A stretch of DNA of 64,000 nt, from NCBI GenBank assembly GCA_020091685.1, contig CM034593.1, positions 44,703,733-44,767,732 of the forward strand, written 5' to 3'. The notes under the pieces are model-generated. The model was not told the origin of the DNA, made no database searches, and was given only the letters and a program-made list of their open reading frames with translations. This document shows, in pieces, positions 25,332 through 36,265 of the stretch. The stretch is from Lutjanus erythropterus (taxonomy: Eukaryota; Chordata; Actinopteri; Lutjaniformes; Lutjanidae). Every line of letters starts with the position of its first letter. The first letter of the stretch is position 1. The position numbers and the translations under genes are program-made.

Positions 25332-25431
25332 AAGACATGACTATCTTGTCGTCCATCTTTGCAGCCATTGACCTTCATGTCAAGACATGACTATCTTGTC
25401 GTCCATCTTTGCAGCCATTGACCTTCATGTC
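25332..25431. repeat. Perfect 50-bp tandem duplication with internal hairpin
   Basis: Bases 25332-25381 and 25382-25431 are identical. The unit starts aagacatgactatcttgtcg and ends gaccttcatgtc. At the end of the second unit gccattgac-cttcat-gtcaatggc forms a 9-bp stem with a 6-base loop. No mismatch between units implies a recent event. Confidence 0.95.
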
Positions 25432-26355
25432 AATGGCTGCAACGAGTGTTTCTGCCAGCACTTTTTTAATTTAATAAGTGTGTCACCACCTATGACAGAT
25501 GTGACAGGAGAAACTCTACGGTTGCATTTCTGTCTATAAATGGAGTCACATTTTACAAAGCAATATTGTACTACTAAAAAAAAATTTCAAAAGTAAGAGG
25601 TCACTCAGTAGAGTGCAGATCCCTGCCAAACAACAGATGGTGAAGCACCTGCTGCAATGCCACAAAACTGCCAGATGCAACCAGCAGAGATTTGCAAAGT
25701 TCCACCAACATTAACACGACATCCACATACGCTGTCTTGAGCTGAAACAAGATTTCAAACTGAAGCAGGTGTTGATCACTTGCGGGCCCCTAGTGGCCAG
25801 TTAACAGTTGTCAGCTGCCAGTGGTCGTATAAAACAAAGAAGTCAGAAAATATCATTTCTGCCTCACCTCCCCCAGTTGCCTTGTTGTTGTTGTTGTGAA
25901 GACTTTGAGGGAAATTAATATGGAACTTACCACTTTATTGACCTGTAACTTTGAAGGAATTTAGTAAAAAGTAAAGTTTTTTTTGTTTCCTGGGGATTTT
26001 GGGGGCAAAATGTAAGTTTCTGGCATACATATGTGTTTCCAGTAAATAATTGTCTAGTAAGGTCGCCGTGACCTTTTCCTTTGACCATCAAAATACAATC
26101 AGTTCTCCCTCGAAATTCCCTTATGGTGTTCTTGCGACATAGCGTTCACAAGAATGGCATGACCTGTAAACATAACACCTCTAGTGGCTGTTGCTGATGT
26201 AGAGGTAAAAGGTTTGTAAAAGGTTTTTCAGGTTTCTCTTTTTTTAGATTCTGAATTTTAAAAAGGTCCTTCAGCATGCAGTCATGAATGTGCACAAAAC
26301 AATTGGGTTGATCGGTCCAGTGGTATTCAATATTGGCTGTGGACAAGCTTCACTG

Positions 26356-26382
26356 ACACACACACACACACACACACACACA
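26356..26382. repeat. (CA) microsatellite
   Basis: Perfect CA run of 27 bp. Confidence 0.95.
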
Positions 26383-27220
26383 AGCGATCACTAAGTATCA
26401 CTATATTTTCAAACTGACACATTTGTGTAACACCAAATTCCAATGACACCTCCTAGACTAACAGCAAATATTAGCATATCATCAACACCTTACTGCCACA
26501 ATTACTAACTAAATAAAAAAACTTAGAGATACAAAATTATATCAAATCATGAGTAAAATCAACTCGAAACAGTAACAGTGCCGCTGAAGCCATGAGCATC
26601 CTGCAGTGATCGATGTCTTCAGGAAATTGTGAAGAACTGTGGTGATGATGAAGTGATGTCAGAGGTCAACAACACAGGAGCAGCCACCTCAGTGCCTCAC
26701 CACCAACATTATCCATACAGCCTCTCCCCATGATCACCGTATTCATTATCATCATAACTTAAAGGTCTGGATATTAAAGCTGACAACACTGTGCATCGCT
26801 GCAAAGCTCTTTCATCATCTGAAGTAACAACTTGGCAGGAAATGAAAAATTAAGAGACATCATTGTGCTTTTTGATTTGTTCCAGCTGAGACTTGGCTCT
26901 AACGTCCTGACCTTTTAAGCAAAATAGGCTTCTGTGTGTTAGACACTGTTGACATTGATTAAACCCCGTCTCTAAGTCTTTTTTAATGCCATCTATTTAA
27001 TACTAAATAACTGTGATCTCTATATGAATCAATAAACCTTGTACTTTAAGTGTCTGCAAGTTTTTCATTGTCATGCAAATAAAGTACATTAAGTTGAGTG
27101 ACTTGGTGGACTGAAGTTATTTTAAATCAAGCTGCTTGGCAACAACTTTCTTCTTGATAATTACAATATAATGTTATTCAGTTTCAAGATTAGATTTAAC
27201 TTTGTTACCTGTACATGTTC

Positions 27221-27850
27221 CAAAAAAGTTGAGACAGGGTGACATAGTAAGCATTTGGGAACTGAGGACACTCATTTTTTAAGTTTTGAAATTAAAATTC
27301 TTTCCCAATCTCACTCGATACACAACTTCAGGTGCTCATCAGTCGGGGATCTCTGAGGTGAATTTTGCACTACATAATGCACCACAGATTTTCAGTAAGA
27401 GGCAGGTCTGGACTGCAGGCAGGTCAGTCTGGTATTCAAACTCTTTAGGCCACACTGTTGTAATGGGCAGAATGTGTCCTGACATCGTCTTGCTGAAATA
27501 AGCAGGGCTGTCTGGATTGCAGCATATGTTGCTCCAAAACCTGTATGTGCCTTTCAGCATTAATGGGACCTTTATAGGTGTGACAGAGACACATCGGCAT
27601 ACCATCACAGATAGGGCTGGATCATTCAGGAAACAGTATTGAAGCCAAGGTGTGGGTACTGGTATCTAGACTTTTTACACAATACCCAGCCCTAATCACA
27701 GATGTCGGCTTTTGAACTTTGCACTGGTAACAATCTGGATGGTCATTTTCCTCTTTAGACTGGAGGACATGACGTCCACGAGATGCCAAAAACAATCTGA
27801 AATGTCTGGAATACTTTTCCATGTTACATCAGTCCATCTCAGATGAGCTC
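27221..27850 (-). mobile_element. Abundant teleost DNA-transposon-derived repeat, fragment
   Basis: Segments such as tgttgctccaaaacctgtat, ttcagcattaatggaccttt-like, ggcttttgaactttgcactg, gtaacaatctggatggtcat and cagtccatctcagatgagct match a repeat I recall as very common in fish genomes. Strand and superfamily are uncertain. An 83-bp hAT element is inserted in it at 27612-27694. Confidence 0.55.
27612..27694. mobile_element. 83-bp hAT MITE with perfect 8-bp target duplication
   Basis: The element runs TAGGGCTGG...CCAGCCCTA and is flanked on both sides by atcacaga (27604-27611 and 27695-27702). Removing it together with one copy of the duplication restores the host repeat (catcacaga-tgtcggcttttg). 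The 8-bp duplication and the TIR are diagnostic of the hAT superfamily. Confidence 0.9.
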
Positions 27851-29358
27851 AGGCTCAGTAGAGTGGATGTGAATCTGCGACTTTCTCTTATCTTGGGTAC
27901 AACAGCGCAGCGGAGTGGGATTGCGGAGTAAAGCACAGCCATGCAAACAGGTGCTGTCTGGTTGTAGAGTAGCAACTTACATTTCAGGTTATGCAGCTAG
28001 ATGACACATAACAGGTTCTTCCCCTTTGCTCATTGTTTACAATCCTGCCATACTGTTAATACCTCAGCACCGACACAAGTAGGACTTAAAACTATTGCTG
28101 GAAAAAAAAAAAAAAAACTGTTACACACAACAGCTAGGTTAAAGAAACTTTGTCATGTGACCCAACAAATATAGTAAGTAAGTAAATCAGCCAAAACCAA
28201 TAAAATGTATTAGCATGCTAAGTAACAGTAGTATATTGTCATCACAGTTTCAGATCATTCTACATTCAGATGTATATGACTGGGCTGGAAGCTCCAAAAT
28301 CCAACTTTTTAAGACACAAAACGTCCCAACAATCCAAAAAGTCCCATCCTTTTCCCAGCACTCATTTAAATATGGCAGAGAAATGCAGCCTCATTTGGAG
28401 GACACCACTGCAAATCCTGTCCTTTGTTTCAATTAATCTGTTGTGCACCGGTCAACTGCTTAATGAGATGATCAGCAAAGCTGAGGGATCGAGACACAAC
28501 AACTAACCGTGTCATATTCATCAAGTAGGCCTGTGACCATTCAGGTGGTTTTTCATGATGATGATAGAAGTCAGTCATAAACTCCATTTGTTTGTTCTTG
28601 TCAGCAGGCTGCAGATGTCATGAATCACAAGGCATTACAGGGAAAAGGAAGTATATTTAGATTTAGATTTAACCCGGTGCACCGTTTGCCAGTCATGCAT
28701 CATGTGTTGAAGTTAAACACCTCTACTTGTACTGTAAACTCTAGTATTATGGAACCCGCCCAATTTCCCAGTAATATTTACACTTAACACTGGGCTGTTG
28801 AAGGACAATATCACAGTCATCAAATCTAAAAGTTATCAGGACCCGCCTTAATGAGCCATTAGGTCAGTCTTCTGTGGAACTGGGCCGTCTTTTATGGAGT
28901 CTTCTGAAGGAGCAATGCTCATGGCCACGTCCTCTAGAACTGGTGGCCTCAACATTTTTCAGGCCACCGATCTACCTATATATTTTCAGGTCTTCTCTCG
29001 TTTGTGCTAACCCGTAGCTGCTAAGTCAGCAGCAGTTGTAGTGTGGCTAGTGTTAGCCTCACAATCTGCACTTTCATTAGTGGTAGTGGAAGGTAGCCCT
29101 GTGACCTGAGTCTCTTGCTTGAGCAGTTACAGAATTATTCTTGTGGCTCAAGAGTGTTTGTAGGCCACATTTATAAGATAATGATACAACTAATTAGAAA
29201 ATATGCTTCAATAATACGTAACTAGTTTGTTATCAAGAGGTGCCACACAGTGATTTAGATGGTTTCCTAGCTTTTGTCAGTATTGTGTAAAATAAATATT
29301 TTTGGTGTTCTTTATGGATTGGCTGATTTATCTTTGCTAATAATATGTTGGATTCATG

Positions 29359-29826
29359 GTAAAGGGACAGTTCACCCAAATTCAGTCATTATCTACTCAC
29401 CCTCATGCCAACTGAAGGTCAGGTTTAGTTTTTAAGTCCACAAAACACGGCTGGAGTTTCACAGGAAAACAGGGTTGCAGAATCTCCCAAACAAGTGGAG
29501 TGAACAACCAAACAACCAAAAGAAAAACATAAAATGCCTCCATGCTGTTCATCTGGTGCAATCCAAGTCTCCTAATGCTCTAACATGCCTAGTTGATTTG
29601 AATTATGCCATTTATACCATGTTTTTAGCCTTAATTTTCACTTCAGGTCCTTAGCTTTGCGCTCTGAACTGGGTGTGTGTGGTGTGATGGTGTGCAGGCA
29701 GGTGAACGGCATGTCAGGGCTTTAGGAGACTTGGATTGGACTAAAAAACTAAACCTGTCCTTGAATCAGCATGAGTGTGAGCAGATAATGACTGAGTTTT
29801 CATTTTTCTGTGAACTATCCCTTTAA
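29359..29826. mobile_element. TTAAAGGGACAGTTCACC-type MITE, complete (468 bp)
   Basis: The left arm taaagggacagttcacccaa ... cagtcattatctactcaccc is inverted at the right end: gagcagataatgactgag ... gtgaactatccctttaa. The arms pair over roughly 55 bases with some mismatch. It is non-coding. This terminus is one of the most common in teleost genomes. Confidence 0.8.
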
Positions 29827-29975
29827 TGTGAATTTTCAGACATAACTCTGAGGACCCCCTAGGGGTCACAACCCCCCTGTTGAAGACCCCTACTCTACAG
29901 CATCAAATTCATAAAGAACTTTTGCATGAATAAGTATCATACAGGAACATGTGCAGCACATTTACAGGAACACAA

Positions 29976-30040
29976 GAGAAGAGAAGAGAAGAGAAGAGAA
30001 GAGAAGAGAAGAGAAGAGAAGAGAAGAGAAGAGAAGAGAA
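29976..30040. repeat. (GAGAA)13 pentanucleotide microsatellite
   Basis: Thirteen perfect GAGAA units. The purine-only strand gives spurious KRREE and SSLLF frames. Confidence 0.98.
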
Positions 30041-31768
30041 CTTATTAATGAAGCAAACAGGGACGAAGCACTGCAGGCATTGTACTTTAAGTGCACACCT
30101 TGAAGTACTAAATGTTAAGAGAGGCATGGACATACTGGGACAAAGCAGGGGTAGTTTCCAAGGAAACAAGCCATGAGAGGTTGTCAGAAGAAATTAAGGA
30201 ACATATTGTATGGAAAGAACAAAAACCTTCGACATGTACCTGAAGCAGCTACTCTGTCCATCTGAGACAGACAGTGTTCTCACTGAGCATGTGGATATTA
30301 AAAGGTGCATTCCAACCAGTAAATGCTGCCCTCACATATAATTGAAAATGTTAACATAAAGATAAATGACCATTTCTCAAGTGACAAGAACTAAACAAAC
30401 AGGCCTGTTTTACACAGTCACCACAAACAAACTTAAAGTAGCACCAGAAATTAATTTCTAAATATGAACCCTCATCTTCCAAAGAATGAGAAAATAAACA
30501 GAAAGCCTGAAGCTGCTGCACACACACTGACACAGAGGCCAAGTTTGCAGACACACAAGAAAATATACAGTCAGTCCATTTAATCAAGTAATGATGCTGT
30601 CTTTATTAACATAAGCCATAAGTCAGATGGTTTACAATCAGCATTATCTGCGCACTACTGATGTTATCATTCTTTCATCTGACTTATTACAAATAGCAGA
30701 CAGTGAAAACGCAGAGGAGGAAAGTGAATTCATGGACGTATTTGGCAGAAATATGATTCAAAGAGTCCATCTGAACAGCTCATTCAGTCTTACGGGCATG
30801 TTTGGCAATGCCCTGGGAGATTTTCTACCAATGTCCAATCATATTCTGGCTCATACCTATCAACTATTCCGTGAAATGGGACCAAAGCTTTCAGCATTCA
30901 GCAATCACGGCATCATTCAGTATTCACTGCGCAGTGAAACTGGCCTAAGCTTGATTTAAAACTCAAACACCCCAATTCAGAGTTGTTCAGTTTCAGCTTG
31001 GTCTTTGGACACCATTACAGATATTCTTTGCCCATAAAAAACAGATTAAATATTAAATATTCCCATCAAACAGTTATATGAGAATTCCACCACACAGCTG
31101 AATGCCTCTGCTATGCGGCACTGACGCTGATCTCCTTTCCAATAACTGCACGATGCAATTTCCAGACAGACGTTTATGTAACCAAGGTCAAAGAGGGAAA
31201 CGTTAATTTGCTACAGAAACAAAAGCAGCTCGGGCTCCTTTCAAATGCATCTGTATAAACACTGTATATGCATCTTAAACACTGACGCAGCTTGCAGGCG
31301 GAAACCTTGGCTGGACTGAGTTAAAGAATGTGTGAAATTTTCATATTATTCATATTATTTCAGATCATACACTGCTGGGTGCAAGTTGTCATAAAGACTG
31401 AGGTCTAACCAGGCCCAGTTCCAGAGCAAAATGACTGGGGGTAGATCTGACATTAGCAGGGGTGCACTAGTATCTATAGTGTGGGCTGGAAACTTCAATG
31501 AAAAAAACTGTAGGTGTTATCAGTCCGAGTGAGATCTCAAATGAACAAATTATGCTGGAACTAGAGCTGCAATGATTAATCGACTTTTAAACTAATGATT
31601 AACTATTCTGATAATCAGAGAAGGAGGTTGCGCTTCAACAATGGGATTCTCAGTGGAGTGCTAAACCCAAAATCCAGTAACCAACTCCAAAAAATCAAAA
31701 AAGGTAGCACATCTCAAGTCTGGAAGGACAAAATACTCACATTTCAATTTTTTTATTTGGCTCACATC

Positions 31769-31821
31769 ACAAAAACAAACGTTTACACGTTTTGGCACAA
31801 AGCCTTCATCAGAGCGTTTGT
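31769..31821 (-). ncRNA. Hammerhead-ribozyme-like motif, decayed (Penelope/retrozyme type suspected)
   Basis: On the minus strand there is an exact CTGATGA core (31812-31806). A possible stem II GGC-tttgt-GCC follows, after one extra A. Then come AAAA (consensus GAAA), a 4-bp stem III ACGT-gtaa-ACGT, and T at the cleavage position. The flanks (31821-31813 and 31777-31769) pair as stem I in 7 of 9 positions, counting one G-U. This is the type I hammerhead order. The G12 position is A, the first stem I pair is T-T, and the extra A before stem II is not canonical. It is therefore predicted inactive if it is a hammerhead at all. Similar CTGATGAAGGCC..GGCCGAAACG blocks recur in animal repeats. Confidence 0.4.
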
Positions 31822-31883
31822 AATACTCAGCAGCTTCAACTTGAGTTGTTGAACAAGTTGAACCTGCTGAGTATTACAAACGC
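31814..31883. repeat. 70-bp inverted repeat with 29-base arms (one mismatch)
   Basis: The arms at 31814-31842 and 31855-31883 are inverse to each other over 29 bases with one mismatch, separated by a 12-base loop (gagttgttgaac). The outer end of the left arm overlaps the stem I strand of the hammerhead-like motif. The right arm runs on into ccctg, an inverted, truncated echo of that motif. This fits two head-to-head copies of one terminal repeat. Confidence 0.9.
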
Positions 31884-33095
31884 CCTGTAAATTAAACACA
31901 AAATTTAATTTAGACTAGCCAGTTAACTGGCATTCTGCATGAATGAAATATTGATAAATAGTTTAAACAACTAGTATTTCTGGTGCCGACTAGCAAGGGT
32001 GGTGATGAATGGGTGGTGATGTTCAATCATATAGTCGACTAATTGCGTGCATCCCTAGCATTTAAAATAAACATTTCACCTGAGGGTGCAAAATATAAAA
32101 CTGGGGATGCAACACATGCTTTTACACCTTTGCAGAACAAGCCTGGGTCTAAAGTCAGTAATGAATGTTTACATGACTGATTTCCTCCCCCATACATTAA
32201 ATTTCCCATGTGCTTTCTGAGCACGTATAGGCTGAAAGACCCAATTAAAATGACGCCCATATTTATCCTTGCACAAAGTTCTTGAGATCCTGAATAAATG
32301 TCTCGCTGGATGTCAACCCACTGCGGGATGAGATTTTGAATCCTGATCCGGTCCCGCTGCTGTTAGAGAGCAATTATGCTGCGTAGGTTCTGTATTCAAA
32401 ATGGCAATTAGGTTCCATCTGTTATCAAAAGCTCCTGTGTATAGAGAACACTATGAGGATTTACAAGGCTCAATCAATGCTCAGTCAAAGAAACATGGAT
32501 CACTGATTATATAAGTGAGGTATATAAAGAAATGCATAGGCGTTTTCTTTTTCCACTGGTAATTGGCAGATAGTGAGAAGGAGTCTTGTGCACTGCACAC
32601 ATAATGGCCACTTGTGGGGGAGAGCGGTCAAGAGGCATGGCCCATAATAGGATGTGGATTGCTGTGTGCGCAAATTATACAATGGGCACTCGTGGGGAAC
32701 CCTTGTAGGTATGACAATTAGAGTTAACCATAATAGAAGACTTGTGTGTGACAGGTGGGACAGAAACATTGTGGCAGAGTCAGAGGTACAACAGTTGTAA
32801 GGAGCTCTGAGGTGAATGGGTCTCTGCACACATTAATCACCTCATTCTCTATTCAGACAGAGGCCTGAAGTGGCAAAGGCTATGGAAATAATGGTGGTAA
32901 GATAATGTCTTAAGAAAGGTCAACAGCAAGCATTTATGATAACGCTATTCATCATTAACAGCACTGAATAAAGGAAAGCAGTCAGAAAAATGATAGCTTT
33001 CAGAATGGTGGTTACACCGGGCTTCAGACGGACATACAATAAGACTAGGGACGGCAAAAATTCATCTATTAATAATTCCATCAATTAAGAATTTA

Positions 33096-33230
33096 TTAAA
33101 GGTCCAGTGTGCATGAATTAATGGGATCTATTGGCACAGCCACCGTACTGTAGTTTTGCCTATATGCTTTGAAGGGGATGGTGAAGTGAGCAGTATGCAA
33201 TCTACTACCTCATCATTAGATGGTCTTTTA
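33096..33230 (+). mobile_element. TTAAAGGTCCAGTGT-type MITE, internally deleted copy
   Basis: It starts ttaaaggtccagtgtgcatg and ends with the gaaggggatggtgaagtgag ... gatggtctttta block seen at the right end of the 3059-3405 copy. The central part is missing. Confidence 0.6.
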
Positions 33231-33902
33231 GCTAACCATACCCAAAGCTGGTGCAACACTATATGTGCAGTATTTCTTCCCAGGACCTTGTTTCAAACTG
33301 TATTGGCTTTTTCGGTGTCCAGCTGAAAAAGCTGTGCCGAGTGTTGAAATATTAGCCTTTGATCTGGAAACAGCGCAGTACCGTGTAAAAGACTTAAGGC
33401 TGTTTTCAGGAGATCAGATCAGATCAGCCCACTCCACTTTTTCTACTTGATGGTCAGGATTTGTAGAGTACAGGCCTTTTTGTTGTTATAGGAATGGCTT
33501 AGAAATTACTCTAAGTGCCTTGCATGTCATCCAATAATGCCTGTAGGTAGAGCAGTAGCACAACAATTACAATGAATGTGAATGTGATGCTGAAACAGCT
33601 CATGTTGATAGTTTAAACACAGCTCTCATTTAGAAGAAACATGCGGTTTGTATTTTATATGTTTTGAACGATTAATTGATTATTGATCATTAATGCAGTT
33701 GATGATCATTTAGGAAATTGCTGCATATTAGGGCAGAAAGAATCCAATCATGGCATGTAATTACTGAGCAGGTCTTTTATTCATTATCCATCCAGTTAAT
33801 TGAACTAATTGATCCTTACCGAGCATACAGATGGATTTGGATGCAGTGGGATGTTCATTCCTTTAATGAAAGCGGTTTTGCATAGTGAATGCCTTGTGAC
33901 TC

Positions 33903-33920
33903 GTGTGTGTGTGTGTGTGT
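33903..33920. repeat. (GT)9 microsatellite
   Basis: Perfect GT run of 18 bp. Confidence 0.95.
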
Positions 33921-34708
33921 CAGTCTGAGTGAAAAACATACTTAGGATTCTCCTCAAGACGCTGCAGATCTCTGCTAACCGGCCTTTGATAAACGCCTGG
34001 CTGACTCCTTTGAGGTAAAGGAAGCCTTTTCACACATGGTTGACTTGTTTTGAAGAGCCTTGTGTGCTTTGGGATTAAAATAAACATCTAAATATCCACT
34101 AATGGCTTCTCCAAGAGGAAAATCAACAGATAACAAAGATCTTCTTGTACAACACAAGTATGACAACAAATGTGCACATACACACAGCTTGCAAATGTGT
34201 AGGTACAAAGAAAAGCTCATTTTCTCTAGGACATGATACAAGTTTAATACATCAAAGTAAACTATGGCAAAAGTTTGGGATGCACATAACTTCAGTGGCC
34301 TTTAAAATGAAAAGAGAACAAGTGAGCCGGAGGACTGAAACTGTTTCACACAACAGTGGGCTAGAACGCACACCCACAGGAAACATCTCACAGAAGGAAT
34401 GACATGAACATCCAGGGTTACAGTCTCTACAGAGCTCAACAATAAGGTTCCACAAGTGAAAATCCTATTCATAATCTGAACTGACTACGAGCTATGAGAC
34501 TGTGAAATGATGGTTTATACTCCTGTAAGAGCCATGAGTCTGTGTGATATTAGCATTGTTTAAAGAAAAACGTGTTTTATTCGGGATGATTCGGGACAAT
34601 CCTGAAGAGATGTCTCTGATTGGTGGAGCTCTCTGATATCAAGGAAATGGTTACCACACCTGCAAATGGGTAGTTTTGCTAGCAGGCCGGCTAGTTAGGT
34701 AGCAATGT

Positions 34709-34965
34709 TAGGTAGCTAACATTAGCTACCATGAGCTGTACTAATAATAATGTTGGGTAGTTAACATAAGTTAACATGAGCTGTACTAATGATAATTTTA
34801 AGTAATAAACATTAGCTAACATGAGTTGCAAATGTTAGGTAGCTAACAATAGTTAGCATGAGTTGTACTAATAATTATGATGTTAGGTAGTTAACATTAG
34901 TTAACATGAGTTGTACTAGTAATAATGTTAGGTTGTTAATATTACCTAACATGAATAGTTAACAT
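34709..34965. repeat. Minisatellite array A, unit about 45 bp (GTTAGGTAGCTAACATTAGC)
   Basis: About six units carry the order atgttaggtagctaacatta, gctaacatgagctgtactaa, taataat. The core gttaggtagctaac / gttagctaac is self-complementary. A second array of the same unit lies at 35862-36020. Confidence 0.85.
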
Positions 34966-34974
34966 TGGTTCTAT

Positions 34975-34995
34975 TACTACTACTACTACTACTAC
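34975..34995. repeat. (TAC)7 microsatellite
   Basis: Perfect TAC triplet run at the end of minisatellite array A. Confidence 0.9.
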
Positions 34996-35861
34996 TAGTT
35001 ACGGACACAGTCGTGTACCTTTGCCTTTTTTTCCCCCATTTTCCAGTGTTTGTTTTGGGTTCAAATTAAATGTTTTATGGTCACAATTCATCTTGTGGTT
35101 GGTTGGCTTGGTTCCAGGCTTAAGACTCCTTATATCAGGATTTTCTGATACGTGAATGGATGCTGCCTTCAAATGGAACTCGTAAAACTCGGAATTACGA
35201 CATGGGAAATCATGTGCATGCTGTCGTAAAACTCAGAGCTTTCAGAAAACTTACAGTTAATGATGTTGTGAATACTAAATGAGGGGGCTCGTGAACACAG
35301 TAAACACAACCCAGTTTGAAAGCAGCAGGAGTGACTGAATGGAAAATTCTGGAGCTGTCGAATAGCTTGTGTTTCCTCAAAGCAACCACCATCCAGGCAA
35401 ACCACCATCATTGATCTTTCTTCAGCTCTGGCTCTGTTTGTGTGTGTGATGCTTGGTCAAGTGTTACATTTATATCTAAACACAGAGAAAGACGAGCCAG
35501 AAAAGTCTGAGCACTAATGGATACAATGATGAGCAATCATTTTAAGTACCTGACTCACCTACACATGAGACTGAGAGACTGATAGTATGTACGATCAATA
35601 CAAGAATGAACAAATGAATTCTTGCCTGCACCAAGTGAGGTCTTAGCAGTCACTAAAGGCCATGGTTATAATATTTAAAACAAATAAATGCATACAATAT
35701 ATTTATGTTTATTTACATGTATATTTATGTAAATCAAGGTCGCCCTGGGTGATTTAAAAGCAGATTATAAACCCTTGTGGATCCTCCCAAACAGCAGCAC
35801 TGGAGGGACTCCCTAACTCACCACAGATCGGGGCATTTACTGATAAAAATGGACTTACAAT

Positions 35862-36020
35862 CAACATGAGCTGTACTAAAGATAATGTTAGGCAGCTAAC
35901 ATTAGCTAACCTGAGTTGCACTAACACTAATGTTAGGTAGCTAACATTAGCTAACATGAGCTGTACTAACAATGATGTTAGGTGGTTAACATTAGATAAT
36001 ATGAGTTGTACTAATAATAA
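35862..36020. repeat. Minisatellite array B, same 45-bp unit
   Basis: About three and a half units of aacatgagctgtactaa-gataatgttaggcagctaacattagct, clearly the same unit as array A about 1 kb away. It ends beside the interspersed repeat at 36085. Confidence 0.85.
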
Positions 36021-36084
36021 GTGAATGGCTGGTCAAGTGAACAGCTAACAACATGCTACAACTGTTTTCAAGATGGGAAAATGG

Positions 36085-36265
36085 ATAAATAACTACAGAT
36101 TATGGATTTATTTTACCACGTCTCCAAAAAGATGCTGCAATTTAAGGCTGGATTACTAAGATTCTGCAAGGGATACGATTTCATCAGAGCCAACTCTGTA
36201 AAAGTGCAACACTAACATTAGTATTAGCTCAGCGTTAGCCTTTCCTGCTCAGCTTACTTCTGGGC
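36085..36265 (-). repeat. Interspersed repeat, family shared with 405-600
   Basis: Its reverse complement aligns with 405-600 (aagtaagctgagca, cgtatcccttgcagaatc, taatccagcctta, ggagacgtggtaaaataaat). Confidence 0.6.

Larger units (their letters stand above)
31563..32056. mobile_element. hAT-like element (TAGAGCTGCAATGATTAATCGAC ... GTCGACTAATTGCGTGCATCCCTA)
   Basis: The ends are diverged inverse copies: tagagctgcaatgattaatc and the reverse complement of gcgtgcatcccta. The right part (gaatgaaatattga ... agtatttctggtgccgactagc) is shared with the interior of the hAT element at 40473-41586. It contains the hammerhead-like motif and hairpin, probably from another inserted element. Confidence 0.5.

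Noticed and set aside
27601..27640. Possible preceding short prkca exon (cagtattgaagccaaggtg looked partly like the expected reverse complement)
   Set aside because: It lies in the 83-bp hAT insertion, the codons do not match and no splice sites flank it.
29909..30176. Frames with KRREE or SSLLF repeats on opposite strands
   Set aside because: Translation of the (GAGAA)13 microsatellite.
34661..36020. CRISPR-like regular spacing of a repeat
   Set aside because: A eukaryotic minisatellite: units are contiguous and diverged, with no unique spacers between identical repeats.
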